Shown here piece after piece: positions 1 through 7,757 of a stretch of 64,000 nt of DNA. The DNA comes from Lutispora sp003527145 (GTDB lineage: Bacteria; Bacillota; Clostridia; Lutisporales; Lutisporaceae): the NCBI GenBank assembly GCA_029983695.1, contig JASBZB010000019.1, positions 18,710 through 82,709 of the forward strand, read 5' to 3'. The notes under the pieces were generated by a model. That model had not been told where the DNA came from, made no database searches, and saw only the letters and a list, made by a program, of their open reading frames with translations. The translations under genes and the position numbers were made by a program. How positions within the stretch are numbered: position 1 is the stretch's first letter; the number at the start of each line of letters is the position of its first letter.

Positions 1-81
1 TAAAAGAGTGTCCTCCTGATGCTTTTAGAAATCTATTTGAATAAATATATCATAAAATGATTGGATTTTTCAAAAAAAATG

Positions 82-110
82 TTGACATTTCTATTTTAGA
101 GATATATTAT
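82..110 (+). promoter_or_regulatory. Promoter of the T-box leader / NSS transporter
   Basis: TTGACA at 82-87 and TATTAT at 105-110 are separated by 17 bases, a near-consensus housekeeping sigma promoter. Transcription would start near 117, giving a leader of about 350 nt before the transporter. Confidence 0.7.
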
Positions 111-116
111 ATTCAT

Positions 117-450
117 TAACAATGAAAACTTATACAGAAATACTTTGATGGAGACAAAAAGAACTTCACTTTATCTACAGAGAGTTGGCATTAGGTGGAA
201 GTCAATGTTAAACAGGTTTCTAATATCGCTCCGGAGTTGCAGCATCAAAAGTAATATACGAGTAGATGCTGACGGAATGTGTGCATGCACATTAGCCGCC
301 GTTATACGGCTATGGTTAACGGAATTTCCCGTCGACCTGAAGAGGCGTTTGATGTGAATCTGACGTAAAACAGAGTGGTACCATGAGAAATATCTCTCAT
401 CCCTGTGATAATTAAATCACTGGGAGTGGGAGATTTTTTAATATCAAAAA
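117..450 (+). promoter_or_regulatory. T-box riboswitch leader
   Basis: The leader has the T-box hallmark TGGTACC at 376-382. It is flanked by AGAG and by ATGAG, which pairs with CTCAT at 396-400, giving the usual antiterminator with a 7-nt bulge (about 372-404). The 3' part of that helix (394-403) is also the 5' arm of an intrinsic terminator. Upstream, AGAGAG near 179-184 and GGTGGAAG near 194-202 match the conserved 5' side and apical part of T-box stem I. I could not identify the specifier codon reliably, so the amino acid sensed is not assigned. Uncharged tRNA would favour antitermination and transporter expression. Confidence 0.75.
394..439 (+). terminator. T-box intrinsic terminator
   Basis: CTCTCATCCC (394-403) pairs with GGGAGTGGGAG (422-432), followed by six T residues. 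It is mutually exclusive with the antiterminator built around TGGTACC. Confidence 0.75.
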
Positions 451-472
451 AAGACAAAAAGGAGGACAAAAA

Positions 473-1852
473 ATGGAAAACAGAAAAAGAGAAACTTTCT
501 CATCAGGTATCGCAGTGTTCTTTGCAACACTGGGTTCTGCAGTCGGATTGGGGAATATATGGAAGTTTCCTTACCTAACAGGTGCCAATGGAGGTGGTGC
601 ATTTGTATTTACTTATTTAATTTGTATATTATTGGTGGGTATGCCCGTGATGATATCGGAATTTTACATCGGAAGGAAGACAAGGAAAAACGCTGTAGGA
701 GCATTCAAAGAGCTAAAGGCAAAGCCTTTTTGGAAATCTATAGGTTTTATGGGTGTTATTTCGTCATTTTTAATCATGTTTTTTTATAGCAGTGTAGCAG
801 GATGGGTATATTCCTATGTGTTTAAGACCCTAAAGGGAGATTTTGCCGTTCTGGCATCCCAATCCATGGAGCAAGCCGCGGCAACTGTCAGCCAACAATT
901 TGACGCCGCCGTAGGAGGACCTGTATCCCCATTCGTATGGCAGGTTATTGTTATGGCCGTAGTTTCCATAATAATTATAGCCGGTGTCAGAAAGGGTATA
1001 GAGAGAATAACGAAAACATTGCTCCCCTTATTGTTTGTATTGATAATCATTTGCGGTATACGTGCATTGACATTGGACGGAGCGGTTCCGGGCCTTAAAT
1101 TCTTATTCCAGCCCGATTTCTCCAAGCTTTCTCCCTCTGTCATTTTGGCTGCCCTGGGACTGGCATTCTTTAAGCTTTCTTTGGGCATGGGCACAATGAT
1201 AACCTACAGCAGTTATTTCACAGAAGAGGATAATTTATTTGTGACTTCCGCAAAGGTAGCCATATCGGATACTATAGTTTCATTGCTTGCAGGCATAGCA
1301 ATATTCCCGGTAGTATTCACCTTCGGAATGGAGCCCGCAGCGGGGACCGGATTGTTATTTAAGACCATACCTCTGGTATTTTCAAAGATACCTTTTGGTA
1401 ATCTGCTGCTTACAGCATTTTTCTTCCTTACATCCATTGCAGCCACAACAGCGATGCTGTCTCTGCTGGAAGTTCCTGTGGCTTATTTTATCGAGGAAAA
1501 AGAAATGTCAAGGAATAAAGCTGTGCTTCTTACTTCCGGAATCATTCTTTTGATAGGAATACTGACAGTACATCCGAAAAGCATCTTCGGAAATGTGGTA
1601 ATCGCCGGTAAAGGATTTTTCGACCTGTTCGACTTCATATCTTCGAATATACTCATGCCTATCGGCGGACTGCTTATATCCATATTTGTAGGATATATTG
1701 CAAATAGAGAAGATACCGAAAATGAACTTTCAAACCATGGGACACTTAACAATCGGGGCATGACTAAAACATATTTAAATATTTTGAGATATGTAACCCC
1801 TGCACTTTTAATAATTGTGTTCTTAAATTGCATAGGAATAATCAAGCTCTAA
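473..1852 (+). CDS. Sodium-dependent transporter, NSS (SNF) family
   Basis: A 459-residue integral membrane protein of the neurotransmitter:sodium symporter family (LeuT fold), predicted to import an amino acid with Na+. The family signature lies near residues 20-45, with GSAVGLGNIWKFPYL followed by GANGGGAF; this is the unwound TM1 segment that contributes Na+ and substrate ligands. About eleven hydrophobic segments follow, and the length is normal for bacterial members. The ATG at 473 follows AAGGAGG at good spacing. It is a single gene behind a T-box leader, so expression probably responds to the charging of one tRNA; tryptophan/tyrosine-type NSS transporters are often controlled this way, but the substrate here is inference. 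Confidence 0.9.
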   Translation: MENRKRETFSSGIAVFFATLGSAVGLGNIWKFPYLTGANGGGAFVFTYLICILLVGMPVMISEFYIGRKTRKNAVGAFKELKAKPFWKSIGFMGVISSFLIMFFYSSVAGWVYSYVFKTLKGDFAVLASQSMEQAAATVSQQFDAAVGGPVSPFVWQVIVMAVVSIIIIAGVRKGIERITKTLLPLLFVLIIICGIRALTLDGAVPGLKFLFQPDFSKLSPSVILAALGLAFFKLSLGMGTMITYSSYFTEEDNLFVTSAKVAISDTIVSLLAGIAIFPVVFTFGMEPAAGTGLLFKTIPLVFSKIPFGNLLLTAFFFLTSIAATTAMLSLLEVPVAYFIEEKEMSRNKAVLLTSGIILLIGILTVHPKSIFGNVVIAGKGFFDLFDFISSNILMPIGGLLISIFVGYIANREDTENELSNHGTLNNRGMTKTYLNILRYVTPALLIIVFLNCIGIIKL

Positions 1853-1876
1853 ACGAATTTCTCTGCATTTGCAGCG

Positions 1877-1916
1877 AGGCAGGAAACAGGCAAAACAATC
1901 ACCTGATTTCCGGCCT
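1877..1916. terminator. Imperfect hairpin between convergent genes
   Basis: AGGCAGGAAACAGG pairs imperfectly with CCTGATTTCCGGCCT across an 11-base loop. It sits between the convergent ends of the NSS transporter and cysS. There is no clean T-run, so terminator function is tentative. Confidence 0.4.
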
Positions 1917-1947
1917 TTCGCATAATGCTTCTCCATGGAGGCTTATA

Positions 1948-3360
1948 TCATTTGACCTTCCACGCTGTGCCATCCTTTGAATCTATCAGCTCAATGCTGT
2001 TCTCCAAAAGGGTATTTCTTATTTCATCCGCTTTGGCCCAGTCCTTTTCCTTTCTTGCCTTATTTCTCTCAAGTATAAGCGCCTCAATATATTCTTCATC
2101 AATATTATCACTATCATTCATTTCCTCAGCTGCAGTGAGATTTAGAGAAAACACTTTATCGAAATCATCTATCAAGTAAATCTTCTCAGTATTATTCAGC
2201 ATATCGCTCTTAATGACTTCAGATAATACCGTGAAGGCGTTTGCTATATTCAAGTCATCGGCTATCTGCTCCGCAAATCTGTCCTGGTATTCTTTTACTT
2301 TGCTCATATCCGGTATTTCATCATCTCTTTGGCTCTCAACTATATTTTTAATCCTGCTCTTCAGCTTCTTAAGAGCTCGCTGAGACTCTTTCAGGCTTTC
2401 AAAGCTGAATACGAGCTGCTTTCTATATCTGGATTGAAGGCAAAAATGCCTGTAGTCCAAAGGGCTGTATCCTTCCTCAATGAGCCTTGAAAGGGTCAAA
2501 AAATCTCCGCTTGATTTTGACATTTTCCCGCTATCGATTACCAGAAACTCTCCGTGCATCCAATAGTTTACCCACTTATGCCCTACAGCGCTCTCCGATT
2601 GAGCTATCTCGTTGGTATGGTGCACAGGGATATGATCCACTCCCCCGCAGTGTATGTCTATTCTTTCGCCCAGATACTTCATTGACATGGCAGAGCACTC
2701 GATATGCCAGCCCGGGAAGCCTTTTCCCCAGGGTGACTCCCATTGCATTATTTGGTTCGAGAACTTTGAGTTTGTAAACCACAAAACAAAATCAAGGGGA
2801 TTTTTCTTGAATGGGTCCACCTCGACCCTGCTCCCCGCCTCAAGCTCCTCCATGCTCAGATTTGCAAGCCTGGCATAGTCAGGATATTTTTCTATGGAAA
2901 AGTAAACATTGCCATTGGCTATATAAGTGAAGCCCTTGTCCTCCAATATTTGAATGAATTTGATCATATCTTCGATATGTTCCGTAGCCCTGCAGACAAT
3001 TGCAGGCGCCTCTATATTGAGAAGCCGGCAGTCCCTTAAAAAAGCCTCTTCATAAAATCTCGCAATTTCCCATACGGTTTTCTTTTCTCTGCTGGCTCCC
3101 AGAGCCATCTTGTCTTCTCCCGTATCCGAATCTGATTCTAAATGCCCTACATCCGTTATATTCATGACGTGCCTGATCTTAAGGCCCGTATACTCCATGG
3201 ATTTTTTGAGGACATCTTCAAAGATATAGGTCCTCAGGTTGCCTATATGGGCATAATTGTACACAGTAGGCCCGCAGGTGTACAATCTTATCCTGCCTTC
3301 CTCTACCGGTATTATCTCTTCCTTTGCTCTTGTTAAAGTGTTATAAACTGAAAACTTCAT
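1948..3360 (-). CDS. cysS: Cysteine--tRNA ligase (CysRS)
   Basis: A class I aminoacyl-tRNA synthetase of 470 residues that charges tRNA-Cys. Signatures visible are HIGN at residues 38-41 (HIGH motif), KMSKS at 279-283, and the zinc-site residues Cys29, Cys222 and the HHTNE segment near 247, which discriminate cysteine. The usual length is 460-490. The ATG at 3360 follows AGGAGGAGAGGGT at good spacing; an 18-codon upstream extension in the same frame would run into the leader terminator and is not used. A leader peptide rich in Cys codons and two terminators lie directly upstream, so the gene is probably regulated by cysteinyl-tRNA supply. Confidence 0.96.
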   Translation of the reverse strand: MKFSVYNTLTRAKEEIIPVEEGRIRLYTCGPTVYNYAHIGNLRTYIFEDVLKKSMEYTGLKIRHVMNITDVGHLESDSDTGEDKMALGASREKKTVWEIARFYEEAFLRDCRLLNIEAPAIVCRATEHIEDMIKFIQILEDKGFTYIANGNVYFSIEKYPDYARLANLSMEELEAGSRVEVDPFKKNPLDFVLWFTNSKFSNQIMQWESPWGKGFPGWHIECSAMSMKYLGERIDIHCGGVDHIPVHHTNEIAQSESAVGHKWVNYWMHGEFLVIDSGKMSKSSGDFLTLSRLIEEGYSPLDYRHFCLQSRYRKQLVFSFESLKESQRALKKLKSRIKNIVESQRDDEIPDMSKVKEYQDRFAEQIADDLNIANAFTVLSEVIKSDMLNNTEKIYLIDDFDKVFSLNLTAAEEMNDSDNIDEEYIEALILERNKARKEKDWAKADEIRNTLLENSIELIDSKDGTAWKVK

Positions 3361-3380
3361 ACCCTCTCCTCCTATTTTAT

Positions 3381-3428
3381 AAAAAATAAAAAAGGCTTCC
3401 TTCGAAAACATTCTATAGCAAGGAAGTC
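3381..3428 (-). terminator. Second terminator in the cysS leader
   Basis: On the minus strand GACTTCCTT pairs with AAGGAAGCC across a 17-nt loop and is followed by TTTTTTATTTTTT. It lies only about 20 nt before the cysS ribosome site, so it must be read through for cysS expression and acts as an attenuator or a leak-limiting terminator. Confidence 0.75.
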
Positions 3429-3456
3429 TTTCTTTAATCCATACTTTTCTATGGAT

Positions 3457-3488
3457 AATAAAAAACTGCAGACAATAAAGCTGCAGTT
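3457..3488 (-). terminator. First terminator (attenuator) in the cysS leader
   Basis: On the minus strand AACTGCAG and CTGCAGTT form a perfect stem around CTTTATTGT, followed by TTTTTTATT. It lies about 25 nt after the stop codon of the Cys-rich leader peptide, the usual position for an amino acid attenuator. Confidence 0.8.
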
Positions 3489-3513
3489 GATAATCCTGAT
3501 ATAAGCTATAAGG

Positions 3514-3594
3514 CTATCTCAAAAAAGCAGACTTGTTGCTATCATCATATAACAATATTAAATTGACCAATAAACAGCAACAACAACATGTCAT
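3514..3594 (-). CDS. Cys-codon leader peptide of cysS (26 aa)
   Basis: A very short reading frame starting MTCCCCCLLVN, with five consecutive cysteine codons (TGT TGT TGT TGC TGT at 3588-3574) and a TAG stop. The ATG at 3594 is preceded by TAGGAGG at about 9 nt, a strong ribosome site. The Cys-codon run contains TTGTTGCT (3583-3576), perfectly complementary to AGCAACAA (3540-3533) later in the same peptide gene, so a ribosome stalled on Cys codons would break that pairing. This is the architecture of ribosome-mediated transcription attenuation (trp/his/leu leaders of proteobacteria). Cys-tRNA shortage should then favour cysS expression. It is unusual because Firmicute cysS genes more often use T-boxes; no TGGNACC motif is present in this leader. 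Confidence 0.85.
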   Translation of the reverse strand: MTCCCCCLLVNLILLYDDSNKSAFLR

Positions 3595-3626
3595 TCTGAG
3601 AAACCTCCTAAAAATAGTATATATTT

Positions 3627-3632
3627 ATTATA
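3627..3632 (-). promoter_or_regulatory. Putative -10 of the cysS leader
   Basis: A perfect TATAAT on the minus strand, about 33 nt before the leader peptide ATG. No good -35 hexamer is visible at 16-18 nt, so the assignment rests on the -10 and its position. Confidence 0.45.
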
Positions 3633-3697
3633 CAACCAATTGTATGAAATTGATATACATATTTTAAATATTATTAACGATCTGCATAAAGCTATGC

Positions 3698-4996
3698 TTA
3701 TATATTCAACACAACACACATCCTGACCTTGTTTGCTTCTGACTCTGCGTATATTGTCCCTCCGTGAAGCTCTATTATGCTTTTGGATATTGCAAGCCCA
3801 AGACCGGAGCCTACGATTTTTGAGCTTCTTGATTTATCGACCCTATAAAACCTTTCAAATATGAGAGGCAGAATTTCTGTGGGAATAGTATCTCCCTGAT
3901 TTTCAACGATTATGGTTGCTTTGCTGTCATCTTTAACAACCTTGACCAATATTTTGCCGTTTAACTCTTTGTAGCTATATTTGATGGCATTTGAAAGTAT
4001 GTTTTCAAAGGTTCTTGCCATAAGATCCGAGTCAATATTTACTATTATTTCAGAATCCGAATAATCGCTTTCAATGGTAAGATTGTTTTGCTTAGCAATC
4101 ACAGACATTTCCCCAAGAAGCTGCTCCATAAGCTCAACAAGGTTTACATCACTTTTATGGATCTTTATGACTCCGTTTGAAATCTTTGTATACTCAAACA
4201 AATCCTCAATCAATTTCTTAAGCTTTAAGGATTTAGAATATGCTTTTTCTATATAATCATCCATGACCTTTTCGTTGTCATAGGTTTTGTCCTTTACCAA
4301 GGTAAGGTAGCCTATGATGGTTGTAAGCGGCGTTTTCAAGTCGTGGGACACATTGGTTATCAATTCATTCTTGGTCTGCTCCGCCCTCTTCTCGTCCTCA
4401 ATCTTTCTCTTCAGCTCCACGGACATTTTATTTATGTTCTCAGCGAGTATCCTCAATTCATCATTTCCCATTTCTGCTACTTTGTAATCCAGGTTCCCCT
4501 TTGATATTTCCAGAATGCCGTCCGCTATCTCTCTAATATATCCGATCTTCTTCCTCGTCAAAAGCTGCAGCACCACATAATAAGCAAAAACAGCCCATAT
4601 CAAGGCAGTGATAATATTTTTCCCGATGAAGCCGGATATCCAAAATACAATTATAGCTATTAAAAAGCTGTTTATGTTAGCGACAAATATTTCAACACCT
4701 ATACTCCTCATGATATAATTCTGATTAAATCTGCCGATGCCGGTGAAAATCCTCGTGAGCAGCTTCTTTCTCAACATAAGATAAAATATAATCACAAACG
4801 TTACGGCACCGGAAATAGAATAATTGTTCAACATTCCATAGGCACCATACTCGTAATATTGCACAAAAAATGAAACTGCGACTCCTCCTGCAATAGCAGA
4901 TATAAAGCTTATAAGGAGCTTGAGCAATATTTTAAGCACCTTTAAAACCCCGGCATTGATGACTATTACCTTGCCCGGCTCAGTTTTTTTACTCAA
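3698..4996 (-). CDS. Sensor histidine kinase, VanS-like
   Basis: A membrane histidine kinase of about 432 residues. Hydrophobic segments lie at about 20-45, 60-75, 100-120 and 125-145, followed by a HAMP-like linker (about 150-200). The dimerization/phosphoacceptor box has NVSHDLKTPL with His218, and the ATPase domain has the N box (NILSNAIKYS) and G2 box (GSGLGLAISKSI). The start is a TTG at 4996 that overlaps the end of the upstream response regulator, so the two are translationally coupled. That regulator has lost its receiver N-terminus, so this kinase may be an orphan. The signal sensed is unknown. Confidence 0.88.
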   Translation of the reverse strand: MSKKTEPGKVIVINAGVLKVLKILLKLLISFISAIAGGVAVSFFVQYYEYGAYGMLNNYSISGAVTFVIIFYLMLRKKLLTRIFTGIGRFNQNYIMRSIGVEIFVANINSFLIAIIVFWISGFIGKNIITALIWAVFAYYVVLQLLTRKKIGYIREIADGILEISKGNLDYKVAEMGNDELRILAENINKMSVELKRKIEDEKRAEQTKNELITNVSHDLKTPLTTIIGYLTLVKDKTYDNEKVMDDYIEKAYSKSLKLKKLIEDLFEYTKISNGVIKIHKSDVNLVELMEQLLGEMSVIAKQNNLTIESDYSDSEIIVNIDSDLMARTFENILSNAIKYSYKELNGKILVKVVKDDSKATIIVENQGDTIPTEILPLIFERFYRVDKSRSSKIVGSGLGLAISKSIIELHGGTIYAESEANKVRMCVVLNI

Positions 4997-5450
4997 CTTT
5001 ATAGCCTACCCCCCATACAACCTTAATGTATCTCGGCTCTTTCGGATTTATCTCCACCTTTTCTCTGATATTCCTTATATGAACTGCAACCGTATTCTCC
5101 GATTCATAGGCTGGCTCATTCCAGACCCTTTCGTAGATTGTCTCCGTGCTTAAAACCCTGCCCCTGTTTCTGGCAAGGAATTCAAGAATAGAAAATTCAG
5201 TGGGCGTCAGCTTTATCTCCCTTTCATCGACCTTAACCTGATGGGTAGCCGTGTTTATTATAAGCCCTCCGATCTCGATCTCCTCATCGGATTTAGGTGC
5301 AGTGCTCCTCAGCATATTGCATCTTCTGAGCTGAGACTTAACCCTGGCAACGACTTCAAGGGGGTTGAAGGGTTTTGTCACATAATCATCCGCACCTGTA
5401 TTCAGCCCGAGGATCTTATCTATATCCTCACTATTACCACTCAATGGCAT
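4989..5450 (-). pseudogene. Truncated OmpR/PhoB-type response regulator
   Basis: About 153 residues are readable: the end of a receiver domain (ILGLNTGADDYVTKPFNPLEV with the conserved Lys of beta5) and a complete winged-helix DNA-binding domain ending GVGYKVE. The first 70-75 residues of the receiver, including the acidic pocket and phosphoacceptor Asp, are missing. Upstream DNA (5450-5560) shows no in-frame continuation and no convincing ribosome site before the ATG at 5450. The gene overlaps the kinase by 8 nt, so this was once a normal pair. It is probably a pseudogene; a constitutive DNA-binding remnant is possible. Confidence 0.75.
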
Positions 5451-5559
5451 ACTGAACTTTTTACACTGATATTAATTCTTAATGTATACTTTTTTGTACA
5501 TTCATTTTCGATAACTCTTATATTTTGTCTTCAAATCTATTCCTGGCCAAACCCTACCC

Positions 5560-7491
5560 CTACTGGTATTTCTCATCAGGGTAGCTCTTTTGAAATACAT
5601 CAACAGCTATACCTTTTAAATCATCATCACTTAATTTAGTAAGCTGAACCAAGATATTCTTTTTGATATCTATCTGTGGAAATTTACCATTATTATCATA
5701 TACATATTGAACTATATCCTTGAAAACCTGTGTATTTGCCTTTGTATGCGTATTATTTATTTCCATACCAATAGTAGAATTATAAAACTCATTCAAGCAG
5801 ATAAATGGCATATTTCCGTAGGCTAACTGCGAAAGCTTAGCCCTGTATTCAGTTTCACCCGACCATTTAGATTTAAATCCAGTGCTGTTATCAATGGAAT
5901 GCTGACTCTCATGGATAATATTTGATTTTATATTATAATTCTTTTCTAGCTTATCAAAAAGGTAGCCTTGCAATCCATTATCAGATATACCTTTCTCCTT
6001 TGCCTTTTGGACCTCGGCAGCTATCTGTTTAGTGATAAACTGGAATGCAATATTTGGTGAAAAATATAACTGCAAAGGTTCTCTTTCCTCTTTGTCTGCC
6101 TGTGCGCCCCCATATTCCTTTATGATATCTTCTCTTACAGCTTCATTATAAAAAGAAGCCATACGAAGCGTATTATTATATCCATTGTCTTGTATAACCT
6201 TGACAACCTTTGTTGGACTAATGCTCCAGCCTCCTACTCCCCCGCCTTTCATAGTCCTCCAATAATCCAATCCATTGCTGATCATGTTTTTCAGTGTGAT
6301 AACCTTTAGATCTGCTTCTTCCCCCCATAAAGCAGAATGTATCATAGAACTGTCTATAATCCTACCAAAATGTGCCCCCAGCATGCTTCCGTTTGCTTTT
6401 ATATTAACAATTCTAACATGGAATTTCTTTTCTATTTCATTATTCAGCATATCAATCCACGCAGAAGTGTTCCCTGTATTATCTTTTATCTGAGGAAATA
6501 AGCCGGCCATTTTTTCATAGGCCGGTTTAATTCTTTTATAAAAAGTTGCTTCTTCCTTCATGCCATTTATGCATCTGTCTCGGTAATAGGCATCAAGCAA
6601 AGCCTGAAATTCATCCTTGAAAGATAGATACAACTCCACCTCATAAAGCTTATTCTTGATATCCTCATTTGTCTTATCATGAGCTAAAGCCTTTTTATAT
6701 TCTATTGCTGCTTCATCATAAAGAACAAGATTCGCATAAAGCTCGGCCATTTGTAGATGTGTCATATTATCTTTATCCTCAATTGCAGCCTTATAAAGTT
6801 TATTCCACTCTAATATTCCTTTATATACATGGTCTCCGCTTTCATCTATGAGGTTATCGTTTTTCCATGTTTTATAAGCCTTTTCGTACTCTCCTGCTTC
6901 AACATAAAATTTATGCAATATAGCATTTGCTTCTATATTGAAGGGATTCTTCTCTGATGCTTTTTCTAAAGCTTCTAAAGCTTTTTTTCTATCATTTAGT
7001 TTTAGATATCCATTACCGATATATGTGTATAAATCGGCTTGTTTTGGATTGAGCGGCAGATTCTCGTAGTTAGTAGTGTTTTTTACTGCCTTCTCATAGT
7101 ATTTTATAGCTTTTTTGTACTCTTCCTTTGCCTCATAGGCATATCCCATTCCTATATAATGTTTAGGATTTTTCGGATTCAACTTTATGGCCCCTTGGAA
7201 TAATTCTTCTGCCTTTTCATAATTATTGAAAATATGAAACTCTATAAATCCATATGTATTTAGTGCCATATCGTTATCCTTGATAATGTCATAATTATCC
7301 TCCAATAGCTTTCTTGTTTCTTTATATTTAAGCGAATCAGCCAGCATTGCTGCTTCATTAAGTATGGCAATGCTTTCCTTGCTTGGTTCTGCAAAAGTAT
7401 TTGCTGCCGGAATACCGCTTGAGCAAGAGGCTAAAGCCAATATTAAAGCAACAGCCATAATAATCTTACCGGTTCTTGTTATATTTTTCAT
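5560..7491 (-). CDS. TPR lipoprotein with a zincin-like C-terminal domain
   Basis: A 643-residue exported lipoprotein. The N-terminus has a basic start, a hydrophobic core and the lipobox LALASC, so it is lipid-anchored outside the membrane. Residues about 45-290 form tetratricopeptide repeats (for example PKHYIGMGYAYEAKEEYKKAI). The C-terminal domain contains HESQH (527-531, HExxH) followed by a Glu-rich helix (GETEYRAKL), a layout compatible with a zinc metallopeptidase of the gluzincin type. I do not recognise the exact family. The start at 7491 follows GGGGAGG. It lies upstream of the degraded two-component pair, with 110 bases between. Confidence 0.75.
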   Translation of the reverse strand: MKNITRTGKIIMAVALILALASCSSGIPAANTFAEPSKESIAILNEAAMLADSLKYKETRKLLEDNYDIIKDNDMALNTYGFIEFHIFNNYEKAEELFQGAIKLNPKNPKHYIGMGYAYEAKEEYKKAIKYYEKAVKNTTNYENLPLNPKQADLYTYIGNGYLKLNDRKKALEALEKASEKNPFNIEANAILHKFYVEAGEYEKAYKTWKNDNLIDESGDHVYKGILEWNKLYKAAIEDKDNMTHLQMAELYANLVLYDEAAIEYKKALAHDKTNEDIKNKLYEVELYLSFKDEFQALLDAYYRDRCINGMKEEATFYKRIKPAYEKMAGLFPQIKDNTGNTSAWIDMLNNEIEKKFHVRIVNIKANGSMLGAHFGRIIDSSMIHSALWGEEADLKVITLKNMISNGLDYWRTMKGGGVGGWSISPTKVVKVIQDNGYNNTLRMASFYNEAVREDIIKEYGGAQADKEEREPLQLYFSPNIAFQFITKQIAAEVQKAKEKGISDNGLQGYLFDKLEKNYNIKSNIIHESQHSIDNSTGFKSKWSGETEYRAKLSQLAYGNMPFICLNEFYNSTIGMEINNTHTKANTQVFKDIVQYVYDNNGKFPQIDIKKNILVQLTKLSDDDLKGIAVDVFQKSYPDEKYQ

Positions 7492-7679
7492 AATATTTAT
7501 CCTCCCCGTGAGCCACTATTAATTATATATCAGTTAGTTATATTCTCTGACATAATTAGCACTCATTTACCTATACGTAAATATTTGTAATTTGTCTTTT
7601 GTGACATGATTATATCTATAAAAAATATATAGGATGATTCCTTTTGATTTTATATACATAATGAAATACTAATAAAAAT

Positions 7680-7704
7680 AAGGAATACCATATGCAGTAT
7701 TCCT
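7680..7704. terminator. Hairpin terminator after selO
   Basis: AAGGAATAC and GTATTCCTT form a perfect 9-bp stem. On the minus strand it is followed by ATTTTTATT, so it fits termination of the selO transcript. Confidence 0.7.
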
Positions 7705-7757
7705 TATTAAATAAAAATATTTTAAGTTACTATCTCTATAGCTATTTGCTTTTATAT

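Noticed and set aside
145..357. 70-codon open frame in the T-box leader
   Set aside because: It lies within conserved T-box RNA structure, has no ribosome site and no family character.
3361..3697. T-box in the cysS leader
   Set aside because: No TGGNACC motif on the minus strand; the Cys-codon leader peptide explains the two terminators better.
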